A DNA stretch of 64,000 bases from Aquatica leii (Eukaryota > Arthropoda > Insecta > Coleoptera > Lampyridae). The stretch spans positions 8,432,001-8,496,000 of the forward strand of contig CM069432.1 in assembly GCA_035610365.1 (NCBI GenBank), given 5' to 3'. Below are positions 1 to 9,890 of this stretch, piece after piece; positions within the stretch are counted from its first letter, which is position 1, and the number at the start of each line of letters is the position of its first letter. Made by a program: the position numbers and the translations under genes. The notes below the pieces were generated by a model that was not told the DNA's origin, searched no databases, and worked only from the letters and a program-made list of their open reading frames with translations.

Positions 1-7
1 TTTTTTT

Positions 8-517
8 TTAAATCAACACGACATTGTAAGCTTTAAAACTTCTCATGATCAAGATAACTTTACTAAAACGAATATAGAAAATCGAACAACTCAACCTCGC
101 TACAAAAACGCGAATCTCAACGACAACCCAAGCAACAAAAAGTGCATGACATTTTACAGAAAAAAAAACCAAATTCAACAATAACAACAAAACAAACTTA
201 GAAACGGGTCTGAACTCGAAACGAATCTGTATTAGGACAATTGCATGCTGTACCGTGACAGCACCATGTATCAATAGTTTAGGTACTGAAAGAGGCTCGT
301 AGTACCAGCTATACAATTGTACATATCGTTGTGCCGTTTTCAAACAATATGGTTCAAAATTTGTCAAATTTATTTCGTATCTTCTTACAATGATAGAAAA
401 ACGTTTTATTAGTTCTTCATCAATTTCAGTTATCTGTGAAGATAAACACGCATTGGTAAAAAATCGTTTTGTCGTATTTCCATCACTAATTCCTGAACTC
501 GATTTTGGAACATACAT
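8..517 (-). pseudogene. Transib transposase relic, C-terminal part
   Basis: The first half of this 169-codon frame (about 235-517) resembles the C-terminal third of Transib transposases, the DDE enzymes related to RAG1. Visible matches are SDGNTTKRFF, then ITEIDEELIKRF, then SWYYEPLSVPKLLIHGA. In the family these steps lead up to the helix carrying the last catalytic Glu. The following residues (after HAIVLIQI) no longer look like the family, so the catalytic Glu segment is lost or frameshifted. The next fragments of the same gene lie at higher coordinates, as expected for a minus-strand gene. The family call comes from remembered family features, not a search. No terminal inverted repeat was found. 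Confidence 0.65.
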
Positions 518-1055
518 TATAAACCCTATTCTTTTTCGGAATTCAATTTGCGGGTGTTTCTTTTTATCTTTTGCTACTTATCAAATTTTAAGATCCAATA
601 TATAAACTATTGTAACTTGCCCATGAATTTTTGTACCTACTTTATGACAAACCGTGGCATCTACGAACGTTTTAATATGACGTTTGCATTTGGTACATTG
701 CTTAAATATCAGTTTGTCGGTTTTCGCCGATTTCGCATTTCCTTTGTGTTAATAAAATTCAGATTGCATTATAAAGTATGTTTCCGACTGACATTCGATG
801 TTATAGTCGTTTGTTTATTTTGACACCATTAAGAGTTAAGTTTATATTTAATAGTTATCTTTGCTTACAGTTGCATGTACGACATGAAAATCTCGTCTAA
901 ACTCACATGTTACTACGTTTTGTTATAATTTGGCATCTCTGTCTGCCGCATTTTAATCGTATGAGATTTTCTTTTAAATTCTCTTAGCCGTTCGCATATC
1001 GTTTATATAACAATTTTCTTTCTTTAGATTCTAATTCAATCTCGGAAAACATGTG

Positions 1056-1421
1056 TTAGTACCGCGGTTCCTCTAAATTCAGATAGTAGTTTGCTATATA
1101 ATAATGTGCTTGGAAAATATTTATGTAAATTGAAGGTTTAATGCTTCGTTTTCGTTTTGTTACGAATTTAACCGTTTGTCCAACACAACCAAATATTCCA
1201 ATATGATTATGGATAAAAACTTTAGTTTCTAATTCCCGTAATCGCACCACATTATCGTAGCAATCTTTTGCATGTAACAGTATATGCAACAGATATTCAA
1301 AACACCAAATACACGCATGTAATACAAATAATTCAAACCGGAGACTTTCTGGTTCAACGCGATATGATTTGAGAGACACAATATTATTCATTTTTTGCGA
1401 GAGCACTACAAACCTTGTCAT
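1056..1421 (-). pseudogene. Transib transposase relic, central part
   Basis: A 121-codon frame contains LRFELFVLHACIWCFEYLLH. This matches the conserved Transib segment with the pattern LRF.L..LHAWIRCFE..LH, which lies between the second catalytic Asp and the C-terminal domain. The remainder of the frame (DCYDNVVRLRELETK onward) is not recognisable. It sits 540 bp upstream, in the minus-strand sense, of the C-terminal fragment, in the right order and orientation. The gap between them corresponds to about 60 codons in an intact gene, so inserted or decayed DNA separates them. It is not functional. Confidence 0.6.
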
Positions 1422-1487
1422 TGGCCACAGTTAAAAATAAATAAAAAATAATTTTTCATTAGTGGCAACGCTCAAGTTCCCATTGCA

Positions 1488-1573
1488 GTTTTATTGGTAG
1501 ACAATATCTTTTTGAACAAGATTAAGGATTTTTCCAGAATATCTTTTTAGAATTTTTGTCCACCAATAGAATC
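1488..1573. repeat. Short imperfect inverted repeat (MITE-like)
   Basis: TTATTGGTAGACAATATCTT near 1490 is an imperfect inverted match of GATATTCTGG...GTCCACCAATAG near 1535-1573. Together they form a stem of roughly 30 bp around an AT-rich loop. It lies between two Transib fragments and may be a small insertion that helped separate them. No target duplication is clear. Confidence 0.3.
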
Positions 1574-1784
1574 GCAAACAAACTTTTTTCAGCGTTTGGT
1601 AGGAAATTTTGACGAGCTTGTTTGTAGCTAGCAAATGCTAAACTTTCATTAACCTTCCATTTGCATATTAACTGCAAAGATCTATCCTATTCTTGCCTTG
1701 GTTTTTTTAACAATGGATTTTATTACGCCAGGAGATTTCATTTAGCAACTTCGTTTCCATAATTGAAATTGCCCTAGGCTAAAA

Positions 1785-2045
1785 TTGTTTTGTAGATTGT
1801 AATATGCAGAGTAAAGATCCATGCTTACTGACCACTTTTCTTAATTTATCGTACTGATCTCTAGCTTCTTCCGCAGAGTAACTAGAAACTTGCTGTCCTG
1901 GTTTACGTTTTTAAAATTTTACTTACTCTAGTCACAGTTGCTGTCGTTGCTTCGGTGTGCAATTTTGCTTCATCTACATTTCCACTTTCCTCAGTTGCAA
2001 ACGACAGTTCTACTGAAAATTTTTGTCTACAAAGCTCTTCTGTTT
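1785..2045 (-). pseudogene. Transib transposase relic, N-terminal part
   Basis: Reading the minus strand from about 1912 gives KRKPGQQVSSYSAEEARDQY and then DKLRKVVSKHGSLL. This resembles the N-terminal Transib block in which a short stretch ending in EEAL... precedes a T..Y...R...K...N pattern. A second reading frame just upstream (about 2045-1915) is rich in Glu and Thr and ends RVSKILKT. It could be the preceding part of the same domain. With the fragments at 1056-1421 and 8-517 this gives N-to-C order along the minus strand. The match is short and decayed, so it is weaker than the other two. Confidence 0.4.
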
Positions 2046-2230
2046 TCCACTCTTCGAAATCCTTAGACGAAGACCATCACTTTCGATCTTTAAAGTGAGG
2101 TTCAAAAAATGAATCTCTGTAAAATTGACATCGTATTAGTCGCATTTTCGTCTCCATTAGTGCGGAAATGTTTAGAGTTTTTGGTTTTTTCCACTGCTTC
2201 TTCTAAATATTCTACCATTATTTAATGTAG

Positions 2231-3450
2231 TTTCATTCGTTTTATTGGATCAATAGTCATTATTGCAACATTAAAAACAAAGTACAAGTAAAAATAGCAA
2301 TCAAACTTAACAAACAACACTAACAAATAAAATACAAAACAAGAGAATTACAAGAGCACGCTAACCACTGTCAGACACCAAACCGCGTGAAGATTGTATT
2401 TAATTCAATTGCGCATTCCGTATAAAAAGATCTCTTAATTCCTTTACTGTGTAACGTCGACTCTGAGGTAGTTTCTTAGATAGAGAGCGCGTTAATAATT
2501 TCACGTTGATGTCATCCAACGGAATGCAAAGCTAATGTTGGCGGATAACCTTGAGACATTTCCCTTCAAGAATCGATGACGAAGGTATTTTCTTCAAGAA
2601 AATGAATTTGGATCATTGGCATTTATGTGTTATTCATATACCAATTCCACTCAAATTATAAAGGTAATGATAATTTCATTAAAGGTAAAATCGGTACATT
2701 AAAAAAATCTGTATTATTAACACAGACTTTTTAAATAAAGATATTGTAAATATAAGGTAAAATAAAAACTACATGGCTTCAAAATTAAGCCCCACAAGCG
2801 CACTACTCAAAGGCAAAGTACCGAATGAATCTCAAGGCTGACCTCGCCCTAAAAAGTAAGAAGGTTTACACGCAACATTTAGTTACATTAATACAGATAA
2901 TTTAAAATCAAATAATAACAGTAACGAAAACGTTACAACTACAAGCCTTTGCACAAAAATCAGGTTTTACAGTGTTTCTAGAAGTCCAGGTAATAATGAG
3001 ACTTAAATTTTAGAGTTTGCCAAAATTTTATCAAATTTAACTCTATATAGCGTTTATACCAAACGTTAAAATCAATTTAATAGTTTTCTGAAAAGTTACT
3101 TTAAGGTTAGAAGGATCTAATGTGTAATGTTCAGTGTCCAGAGAAAAATATGTAGGTCTTACATTTTCGGACTTTGACAGAATCGTTACTACCGCACTGG
3201 TAACACAATAGGTTTAATTTGTTATCGATTGGAAAATATATTAATCAATTTGTTACGTTCTCTCGTTGATAGTAGTTTACTTTTCTTCTAATTTCCTGTA
3301 CAGCACGTTCATCTGAAGGATTCTATTATTACAACGATGTGGCGCAACTTTTTCCTTATTTTTTTAGTAGTCGTAACTACGTCCACTCACCAACCTCTTA
3401 GCTAGCCGTGGTGACACAATATCAAAATTGTGGCCGGGGTTTCTTGTCTA
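2231..3450. other. AT-rich stretch with no recognised feature
   Basis: No reading frame with family resemblance, no tandem array and no clear inverted repeat was seen between the Transib relic and the pogo element. Short homopolymer runs are the only obvious structure. Confidence 0.5.
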
Positions 3451-3717
3451 AGTCAAAGCGGGGTTAGTTGACTATTAGTCAACTGACCCCCGAAGACATC
3501 CAATATATCTGCATTGTCATTCTTGATAAATATTTAAATCATTTCCTAAAAATTCTTCTGCATTTCACACTTAACAGCGTTCAGATTACATAATATGATA
3601 ATAAGTAGTGATTTTGAATTAATATAAAGAAGGTTAATAACGAGACTATCGCGGTGAATGATAGGTATTTGAATTATTATCGATCGCCTGTATTTGTTAC
3701 AGGTTACAGGCATAAAC

Positions 3718-4378
3718 ATGAGAACCTACAAGCGAAAAATGGAAAAGGGGAAAACACCAGCTGATAATATTCAACGAGCAGTTCGAACAGTTTTAAACGA
3801 AGGCCGGAATGTTAACAGTGTCGCAAAAGACTTTTTAATTCCACAAAAAACGCTTCATCGCTATGTTGTAATAGCAAAATCGCAGAACGAAAATAGTGTT
3901 GAAATAAATCTAGAACGTGTTGGTTACTTTAATGGACGAACGGTTTTTTCTGAAGAGCAAGAGACTGTTTTAGCAGATTACTTAAAACGTGCCTCTGATA
4001 TTTACTATGGGTTAACTCCGAAAGAACTCGCGTATCAGTACGCCACAGCTAATAACCTTCAGGTTCCGGCTAGCTGGACTAACAATAAAATGGCAGGTCC
4101 AGACTGGTATACGGCTTTTATTAAAAGAAATAATACTCTATCTCTGAGGACGCCTTAAGCCACAGGCCTGTCAAGAGCCACTTCGTTTATTAAAACTACT
4201 GTAGACATGTTTTTTTCCAATTTGAAGATTTTATATAACCGGTTGCATTTAGAAGCTTCAGATATATGGAATGTGGACGAGACGGGCATAACAACGGTTC
4301 AGAAGCCGGACAGGGTAGTAGCCCGATGTGGCTTTAAGCAGACGGAAAACTTACATCCGCAGAAAGAGGAACCCTTAT
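3718..4378 (+). pseudogene. pogo-like transposase, DNA-binding domain and first catalytic Asp
   Basis: The ATG at 3718 begins MRTYKRK, typical of pogo/jerky/CENP-B-like transposases. It is followed by a helix-turn-helix region (IQRAVRTVLNEGRNVNSVAK, then IPQKTLHRYV) and a second DNA-binding segment around TPKELAYQYA. A single-base change has made a TAA at 4156-4158 in LSLRTP*ATGLSRA, where the family has GAA (Glu). The same frame then continues to the first catalytic Asp in NVDETGITT (about 4273-4299). Near 4347-4352 the frame is lost by one net base, and the core continues in the frame of 4377. The protein would bind the terminal repeats and cut at TA, but this copy is dead. Confidence 0.85.
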
Positions 4379-4931
4379 GACTCTGACTGTTGCAGTTTCC
4401 GCAGGCGGCAACACAGTTTCTCCATTTTTCATTTTCCCGAGGGTAAACTACCAGGACCACTTTGTTAAAGACGCACCTGTTGGAAGCCTAGGTGATGCCA
4501 ATCCATCTGGATGGACGAAAGAGGAACATTTCATCAAGTTTATTAAACATGTCGTCCATCATGCAAAATGTTCTAAAGAAAGACCTGTGCTTTTGCTACT
4601 TGATAACCACGATTCCCACCTTTCGATAGAAGCCTTGAATATTTGTAAAGAAAAAGGCGTGACGGTTTTGTCTTTTCCGCCACATTGTTCACATAAATTG
4701 CAACCATTGGACAGGAGTGTTTACGGACCACTAAAGGAATATTGCAATTCAGCTATCGATAACTGGATGGTGAACAATCCAGGCAAAACATTTTCAATGT
4801 ATGACATCCCTGGCATTGTAAAAATCACTCTGCCTCTAGCTACTACACCAAACAATATAGTGGCTGGCTTCAAAACAACTGGAATTTGTCCGTTGAATGA
4901 AAATATTTTTAGCTTCATACGTGACAGATAG
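4377..4931 (+). pseudogene. pogo-like transposase, DDE_1 catalytic core
   Basis: Catalytic part of the same gene. MTLTVAVSAGGNTVSPFFIF is a hallmark stretch of DDE_1 (pogo/Tigger) transposases. The second catalytic Asp is in LLLLDNHDSH and the third in HKLQPLDRSVYGPLK. Then comes GFKTTGICPLNENIF, a motif that ends this domain in the family. All three acidic residues are present. Around 4919 another frameshift occurs. The following codons (VTDRPAPANDDRDL) are in the frame starting at 4921, with a TAA at 4975-4977 inside it. The minus-strand frames overlapping this region are shadows. Confidence 0.9.
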
Positions 4932-4977
4932 GCCTGCCCCTGCAAATGACGATAGAGACTTGATAGACAATAATTAA

Positions 4978-5145
4978 AATCCACCTGCAATCGACAAAAA
5001 GCCTCCTGCGATAAACGAAAATCCACCTGAAATCGACAAAAATCCTCCGACGATAAACGAAAATCCACTTGTAATCGACGAAAATCGGCCAGCGATCAAC
5101 AAAAATCCTCCTGAAATAAACGAAAATCCACCAGAAATTAACGAT
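4978..5145 (+). repeat. 21-bp coding minisatellite (heptapeptide NPPxI[ND][KE])
   Basis: Eight consecutive 21-bp units in the transposase frame encode variants of N-P-P-x-I-(N/D)-(K/E), such as NPPAIDK, KPPAINE, NPPEIDK and NPPTINE. For the first four units the ends alternate IDK and INE, giving a 42-bp higher-order repeat. The array lies in the linker between the DDE core and the C-terminal zinc-binding tail, where pogo-type proteins are variable. It stops 44 bp before the LINE insertion point. Confidence 0.9.
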
Positions 5146-5188
5146 AATCCCCAATCTGCTTCTGTGCTGGTTTCTCCTGAACAAGTAA

Positions 5189-5202
5189 GACCGTTTCCAA
5201 AA
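5189..5202 (+). repeat. Target-site duplication of the LINE, left copy
   Basis: GACCGTTTCCAAAA, repeated exactly at 9169-9182. It belongs to the pogo coding sequence (codons for R-P-F-P-K). Confidence 0.92.
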
Positions 5203-5292
5203 TTTATTTATTTTATTTTATTTTATTTAGCGTATGGCGTTTCGACACATTTAAGTATATAACAATAACAAATATAGCAAATTCAGTTAAAT

Positions 5293-6636
5293 TTACAAAC
5301 AAACATTCAGGTTATTTATATATTCTATCGCATCTGGCGTTGCAAGCAGGAACTCCTCGGGGCTGCCTTGGTATGATCGTTGGGGAGATTCCTCTATTAT
5401 GTGTGCAATCGTTTGGACCTCTCTGCAGTCGCATGAGGGGGATGGTAGTTTTCCCCATTTGTTTAAAAAGTATGCACATCTGCCGTGTTGGGTCCTAATG
5501 CGGTTTAATGTACACCAGGTTTTGCGTGGTAGATTGAAGCCAGGGGGGGTTTCTGTTATGAAGGGCAAGTTGCTGTTTGGCCGAGCTCTAGACCATTCGT
5601 GCACCCATCTGCTTGTGATGTTAAACTCAGCATCTGTGGCAATTTTTGCGGTGTTTGTTGGTGGTTTTCTAGAGCGTAGTCGATTTTTGTTGGCGTCTTC
5701 AATATAATTATGTATTGGAAGCTCTATGTTGTTAAGTATCTTCTTGTATTCGTTTGTCAGCAAATTGATTCGGCGTAGATGAGGTGGTGGAATGTCGCTT
5801 AATACCGGTAGCCATTGAGTTGGGGTGGATTTGATTACGCCAGTGATCATGGTGTTGTTCAGTTGCGCATCTATCTTTTTCACGTGAGCACTGTTAAGCC
5901 ACACTGGTGCGCAGTACTCCGCGGCTGAGTAGACAAGGCCTAGGGCTGACAATCTCAGTGTGGATGCTGATGTTCCCCATGTCGAGCCACATAGTTTCTG
6001 AATAATGTTATTTCTGGTCTTTAATTTTTCCGCAGTGTTAGTTAGATGTACATTAAAGCTTAACGTTCTATCAAGAGTGATACCTAAGTATTTTGGATTT
6101 TTATTGTGATTAAGTAAGGTGTTATCAAAGTAGACTGTAAGTTTTCTATCAGCCATTTTGTTATTTAAATGAAAGCAGGTTACTTCTGTTTTTGAAACAT
6201 TAGGTTGCAGCCTCCATTTTCGAAAGAAACTTCCCATTACGTTTAAGTCATTAGTAAGATTTTCTTCGGCGTCTTCTATTAATTTAGTTTGAGTGGTTAG
6301 AGCCCAATCCTCGGCCAAGCCAGACTTTGTTGATGTTGTTTCGGGCATGTCCGCTATATATAGGCTAAACAACAATGGCGAAAGTACTGATCCTTGCGGC
6401 AGTCCATTCTTAAGCTTTCTGGGTGTGCTGATTTCTGATCCCATTATCACCTGAAAAACTCTGTCATTAAGCATGTTTTCTATTAATCTTGATGTGAATT
6501 TACAGGGAATTTTGCGTAAGAATTTGTATATAACTCCTTCCCTCCATACGATATCATACGCTGCTGACAAATCAATGAATGCGACAGAACTTTTTAGTTT
6601 TCTTTGAAAACCGGCTTCGATATATGTGGTTAGTGA
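5293..6636 (-). pseudogene. Jockey-like reverse transcriptase, palm to C-terminus
   Basis: The longest open frame of the LINE (425 codons to 6570, continuing upstream to the insertion junction). It has the motif-A region (AFIDLSAAYDIVW), GLPQGSVLSPLLFSLYI, and then the position of the YADD box, which reads LAED (6307-6318). The first catalytic Asp of that box is therefore changed and polymerase activity would be lost. Next come PKYLGITLDRTLSF and a C-terminal region with GRCAYFLNKWG and a Cys-containing CDCRE segment, typical of insect jockey-clade proteins. The frame ends at 5293, with a short 3' UTR before the A-rich tail. Apart from the YADD box, this stretch is well preserved. Confidence 0.88.
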
Positions 6637-6640
6637 TAAT

Positions 6641-8114
6641 TGTTACGGTAATTTTCATTACGTACGCCTTTGTTGTTACGGACGAAATTTTCAGTAGGTA
6701 CGCCTATGTATTTTTGACTTGAAATTAGTTTATGGTTGGGACGCCCCCTACCGATCCTTTCTCGTGACTGTCATTCGATCAAGTAGACGTTAAGCTGTAA
6801 ACCACAGTAACGGTCCAGTGTCGAGGTTTTCGAATTGATTCTTAAATTTTTAAGAACATCACGTGTGATGAACATAAATTTATAAATCGAGGTAGAAGGT
6901 TTTACGATTATTTCGGCACGGGGTAAGTTATTTTGTCTTAAATCTATTCTTTCTTTCGTAATTTCTATATTCATATGACAGCCGGTTCCGACCACGTTGT
7001 CTACCATTTTGGAATTAAATCAACAATTGGGATGCATAACTACTATTAAGAATAAATCTACCGAGCCTATCAGCTGTCGTGAGGGCTTGCTACTTAAGCA
7101 ACATCGAGGTCCAGTCGAATGTTGTGTCGGGGATGTTGATTTGAAAATTTGAAGTCGAATGTGTATTCAGCCACCTGTCTTGAATTACTACTTACATCGT
7201 TCTATATCTTGGGGTTCAATGATATGATTAATGAAGAAATCGAATGTGTTATCAGTCACTTGTGTTAAGACTATTTCTTACAGTACACGATACAACGGGT
7301 TTTATAGACCATTTAATTATTTCCTAATACTATCTTTTGTAGCTTTTGTTCTGTGTGAACTCGATTATGATCCGATTTGTGTTTCACAATTGATTACAGG
7401 CCACTGACGAGAAAACGTTTTCGACGTGTAAGTGGAAACTATATTAGGTGAGTTATTTATTTGCTTTTTTTATATCGAGATCACCAAAGTTGTGCACAGA
7501 ATTATATTTAAATGTTAATGATTGTCACTGCGTTATTGCTTATATACCAATAAGGTAATTTTAATCATGTCATACTTGTATCGCATGCTGTGAGGGAAAC
7601 TTAGTTATTCGGTGACTTTGTATGCTGCTCTATTCGATATAATCTTTTTCTGTGATGTGTGTTGCCGATGCTACAGGCATTTATGTAGGAGGATTGTGAT
7701 ATAATCTAGAAAATTTTATGTACTCTTTAATCAAAGTTTCTCATAATTATTAATGCAAACTGTGATAGGTATTAATTCTACCTGCTAATAGTAAATCTCA
7801 TATCTTCGACTATTATCCAACGTTAAACTATTGAATCGATTATACTTGTTAATCTTTCTTTTTATCTTTCCTGCTCCTGTGATTATCGTTAACTATTACT
7901 TACTTTTGACTACTCGAACAGCTGAGTAGAGGAATTACGAACTTAACATAGTGTTACAAGGTTTATACCGTACTGTCCTGAGCAAGACAGAGAATTACTT
8001 TGGGATAAGCTCTGGCGCCCTGCAACATCTTTTCTATATTTAGTGTGGACCTCCCCTCTCTCCGATTATTGCGAGTTGGCCGTGCAGGTTCGTAAAACCG
8101 AAAAGCTTGTAACA
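6641..8114 (+). mobile_element. TG...CA repeat, copy A (solo-LTR-like), inside the LINE
   Basis: Begins TGTTACGG and ends CTTGTAACA, giving 6-bp inverted ends TGTTAC/GTAACA. It is flanked by TAAT at 6637-6640 and 8115-8118. Removing it with one TAAT joins the LINE frame exactly (CTDQVL|SLTTYIEAGF). It shares blocks with copies at 15627, 28622 and 38868. Splice-like sites are a donor at 6923 (GGGGTAAGTT), an acceptor at 7398-7399 (TTGATTACAG), a donor at 7448 (TTAGGTGAGT) and a weaker acceptor near 7931 before AATTACGAACTTAAC. GGCGCC occurs about 100 bp before the end. No coding frame is recognisable (the frame at 6771-7007 is not family-like). A 4-bp duplication with TG..CA ends fits a solo LTR, but the length and the exon-like layout are unusual. 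Confidence 0.85.
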
Positions 8115-8118
8115 TAAT

Positions 8119-8503
8119 ACTTGGTCGGTGCAGCTCCGTTTAGGTCTGAAACCCGCTTGTTCGACTGGAATATCTCTAAGTATTACTGAACTTATTCTGT
8201 TGTAGATCAATCTTTCCATCAGCTTGTACGTTAATGACAGCAGCGCAATTGGGCGGTAACTTTTTGGTTGGTCTGCTGGTTTACCTGGTTTTTGAATGGC
8301 TATTACTTTTGAGGGTTTGAATTCTCGAGGAATTTCATTAGTCTGCATGATGTTTGTGAAGAAGCACGCCAACCATCTCTTTGCGTATTTTCCGCAGTTA
8401 ATAAGGAATTCAGGATGAATTCCGTCAAACCCTGGGGCTTTCCCAGAAGTAACATCTTTAAGGGCAGCGGATACATTTTCGCCGGTGAAAGGACGAGAGT
8501 GTT
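8119..8503 (-). pseudogene. Jockey-like reverse transcriptase, fingers region
   Basis: Minus-strand frame upstream of the insertion junction. It reads GKAPGFDGIHPEFL, then IPREFKPSKVIAIQKPGKP, SYRPIALLSLTYKLMERLI and VEQAGFRPKRSCTDQVL, the standard N-terminal blocks of a LINE reverse transcriptase. It is interrupted at 8118 by the TG...CA repeat, and the next residues are found at 6640 downward. The frame is open for the whole stretch. A frameshift near 8505 separates it from the part further upstream. Confidence 0.9.
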
Positions 8504-8506
8504 CAG

Positions 8507-9168
8507 TTACTTAAGAGTTTTTAGATGTTCTATTACTCTTTTTGTATGGGCTTTATCTCTGGGTGCTCTAGATGTCATCACAATATGAGAGGCCACTGAA
8601 TTTGGTTTAATGGGAGCTTTTTGCTGTTTAGGAAGGTTTCCACCTCCAAGTTTTCTAATTAGGGACCACGCTTTCCGACTTGATGTTTGGAAGTTTAAAT
8701 TTTCAACAGTTTCACTCCATTTTTTGTTGTCTTGCTGCATTTAAACTATGAAGTAACTGATCTGCGATTTCTTGATCACCAGTTTCTAGGAAGTTTTGAT
8801 ATAATTCTTCGCTGCTTTGAGACCATCCAGGAATATATTGATTCCGGTACCCTCTTGGTATGCACTTCTTAGCTGTGCTAATTACTGCCCCGACAAACCG
8901 AGCGTAGTTTTTACTCGTGGGTGGTATCCATCATAAGCATTTATCTAGTTCCGATGAGAATTTTTTCCAATCAGCTCGCTTAAAGTTCCATCTAGGTCTT
9001 GGGATGGATCTTATTAGCGGTATTTGGGTTCCGATCTCCATGATGATTGAGCGATGCTGGCTGTGGGGGAATTCCGGGAGAACTTTTCTTGTAGCGGCCA
9101 AAGGGGTATTATTAGAGTCCATTGAGACAAAGCATAAGTCCGGGTTATATTCCCTGTTCCATGCAGCT
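8507..9168 (-). pseudogene. LINE endonuclease C-terminal part and linker
   Basis: Several short minus-strand frames belong to the same ORF2. The one from about 9168 down to 8931 contains NPDLCFVSMDSN, then HSQHRSIIMEIGTQIP, in the position of the end of the APE-type endonuclease where SDHxP would be expected (here PHSQHRSI). Then IPRPRWNFKRADW follows, the usual bridge to the reverse transcriptase. Further down, KKCIPRGYRNQYIPGW and TSSRKAWSLIRKLGGG (8507-8740) are typical of the linker. Frames are broken near 8745 and 8505. The catalytic N-terminal part of the endonuclease was never copied, because of 5' truncation at 9168. Confidence 0.82.
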
Positions 9169-9182
9169 GACCGTTTCCAAAA
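9169..9182 (+). repeat. Target-site duplication of the LINE, right copy
   Basis: GACCGTTTCCAAAA, identical to 5189-5202. The pogo reading frame resumes at once after it (AGARQNTRRGRKKR). Confidence 0.92.
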
Positions 9183-9590
9183 GCAGGTGCGCGACAAAAC
9201 ACTAGACGGGGAAGGAAAAAGAGACAAACTGCTATTTTAACGGATACACCCATAAAAGAAGCACTGAGACAAGAAAAAGAGAAGTCTAAATGAAAGACAC
9301 AACCACGTAAGCGAAAAATGGTTGGCGAAAAGAATACGAAGAACAAGAAAGCTACAGCTGCCCGAGAAGAAGACCCATCTACGTCTGAAGCTGCCAAAGA
9401 CTCCTCATCCTCAGAATCAGACGATGAAGCAGAATGCTTGATATACAAAGAACCTTATCATAATAGCGTTCATGGTGGTGACTGGGTGCAATGCACACGT
9501 TGCAAATGATGGGCTCACGAGAAATGTACCAAGAGCTCTAATCTGATATTTTATGTGTGTATCAACTGTGATTCAGATGATGATTTGTAG
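9183..9590 (+). pseudogene. pogo-like transposase, C-terminal tail with PHD-like zinc finger
   Basis: Continuation of the transposase after the LINE, in the frame expected if the LINE and one duplication are removed. It reads AGARQNTRRGRKKRQTAILT, then DTPIKEALRQEKEKSK, a basic stretch known from pogo proteins of this type. An in-frame TGA follows. The frame then gives an acidic Ser-rich stretch (SSSSESDDEAE) and a cysteine/histidine series of the form C...VQCTRC.*WAHEKC...YVCINC, ending at TAG 9588-9590. The second in-frame TGA sits between CK and WAHEKC. The pattern resembles the PHD-like finger found at the end of several insect pogo transposases, though the first pair has lost one Cys (CLIYKE). 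Confidence 0.8.
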
Positions 9591-9676
9591 ACTTACTTGC
9601 ATGATAAATAAAATGTTTAATTTTTTTCAATCATTTTAATATCTTTATCCCTCAAAGAACTAAAAGTAACTGCCAA

Positions 9677-9881
9677 GTCAACTAACCCCAGCTTATGTCA
9701 ACTAACCCCGCTCCCGGGGCTACTTGACTTACCCTGCACGTCAGCGTAAAAATGCTAGAACCTCTTATATTGGCTGAAATAAATCGATTTAATAGTTAAA
9801 ATAGAACACGTGAGTAAATTTTCAATCTGCTGGCATGCTATAATTCATTAAAGTAAAGCAAAAAATTAGTCAACTAGCCCC
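9677..9881 (+). repeat. Subterminal repeats of the pogo 3' end
   Basis: GTCAACTAACCCC occurs at 9677-9689 and 9697-9709, and as GTCAACTAGCCCC at 9869-9881. The inverted form is at 3460-3472 and a direct variant at 3478-3490 in the 5' end. They are probable transposase-binding sites. Confidence 0.75.
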
Positions 9882-9890
9882 GCTCTCCCC

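Larger units (their letters stand above)
5203..9168 (-). mobile_element. Jockey-like LINE, 5'-truncated, inserted in the pogo element
   Basis: Non-LTR retrotransposon on the minus strand. Its 3' tail is at the left: the plus strand reads TTTATTTATTTTATTTTATT from 5203, an A-rich TAAA-type tail on the minus strand. Its truncated 5' end is at 9168. Exact 14-bp duplications flank it (5189-5202 and 9169-9182), as expected for target-primed reverse transcription. After removal, the pogo frame continues without a shift. The element holds the end of an endonuclease domain and a reverse transcriptase, and is itself cut by the repeat at 6641-8114. Confidence 0.92.
3451..9890 (+). mobile_element. pogo/Tigger-type DNA transposon, split by a LINE
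   Basis: The ends can be placed by aligning inverted termini. From 3451 the sequence reads AGTCAAAGCGGGGTTAGTTG. The reverse complement of the 3' end at 9890 reads GGGGAGAGCGGGGCTAGTTG. Both are flanked by TA (3449-3450 and 9891-9892), the target site of this superfamily. Copies of the subterminal motif GTCAACTAACCCC and its variants lie at 3460-3490 and at 9677-9881. Removing the LINE at 5203-9168 leaves an element of about 2.5 kb, a normal size for pogo. It carries one transposase gene in pieces, inactivated by several stops and frameshifts. Confidence 0.85.

Noticed and set aside
4721-5184. Minus-strand frames of 115 and 89 codons with tandem FVDYRWIFVYR-like repeats
   Set aside because: Antisense reading of the pogo 21-bp coding repeat. 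The plus-strand frame matches the family.
5399-5707. 102-codon plus-strand frame
   Set aside because: Antisense to the well-supported reverse transcriptase of the jockey-like LINE.
8009-8025. CTCTGGCGCCCTGCAAC resembles a retroviral lysine-tRNA primer site
   Set aside because: It lies inside the repeat, about 100 bp before its end, rather than after an LTR, and only the first 8 bases fit. It is kept as a conserved block without function.
8079-8103. GGTTCGTAAAACC in repeat copy A resembles a tRNA B box
   Set aside because: No A box at a suitable distance, and copy B changes it (GATTCGTAAATT). A tRNA or SINE origin is not supported.
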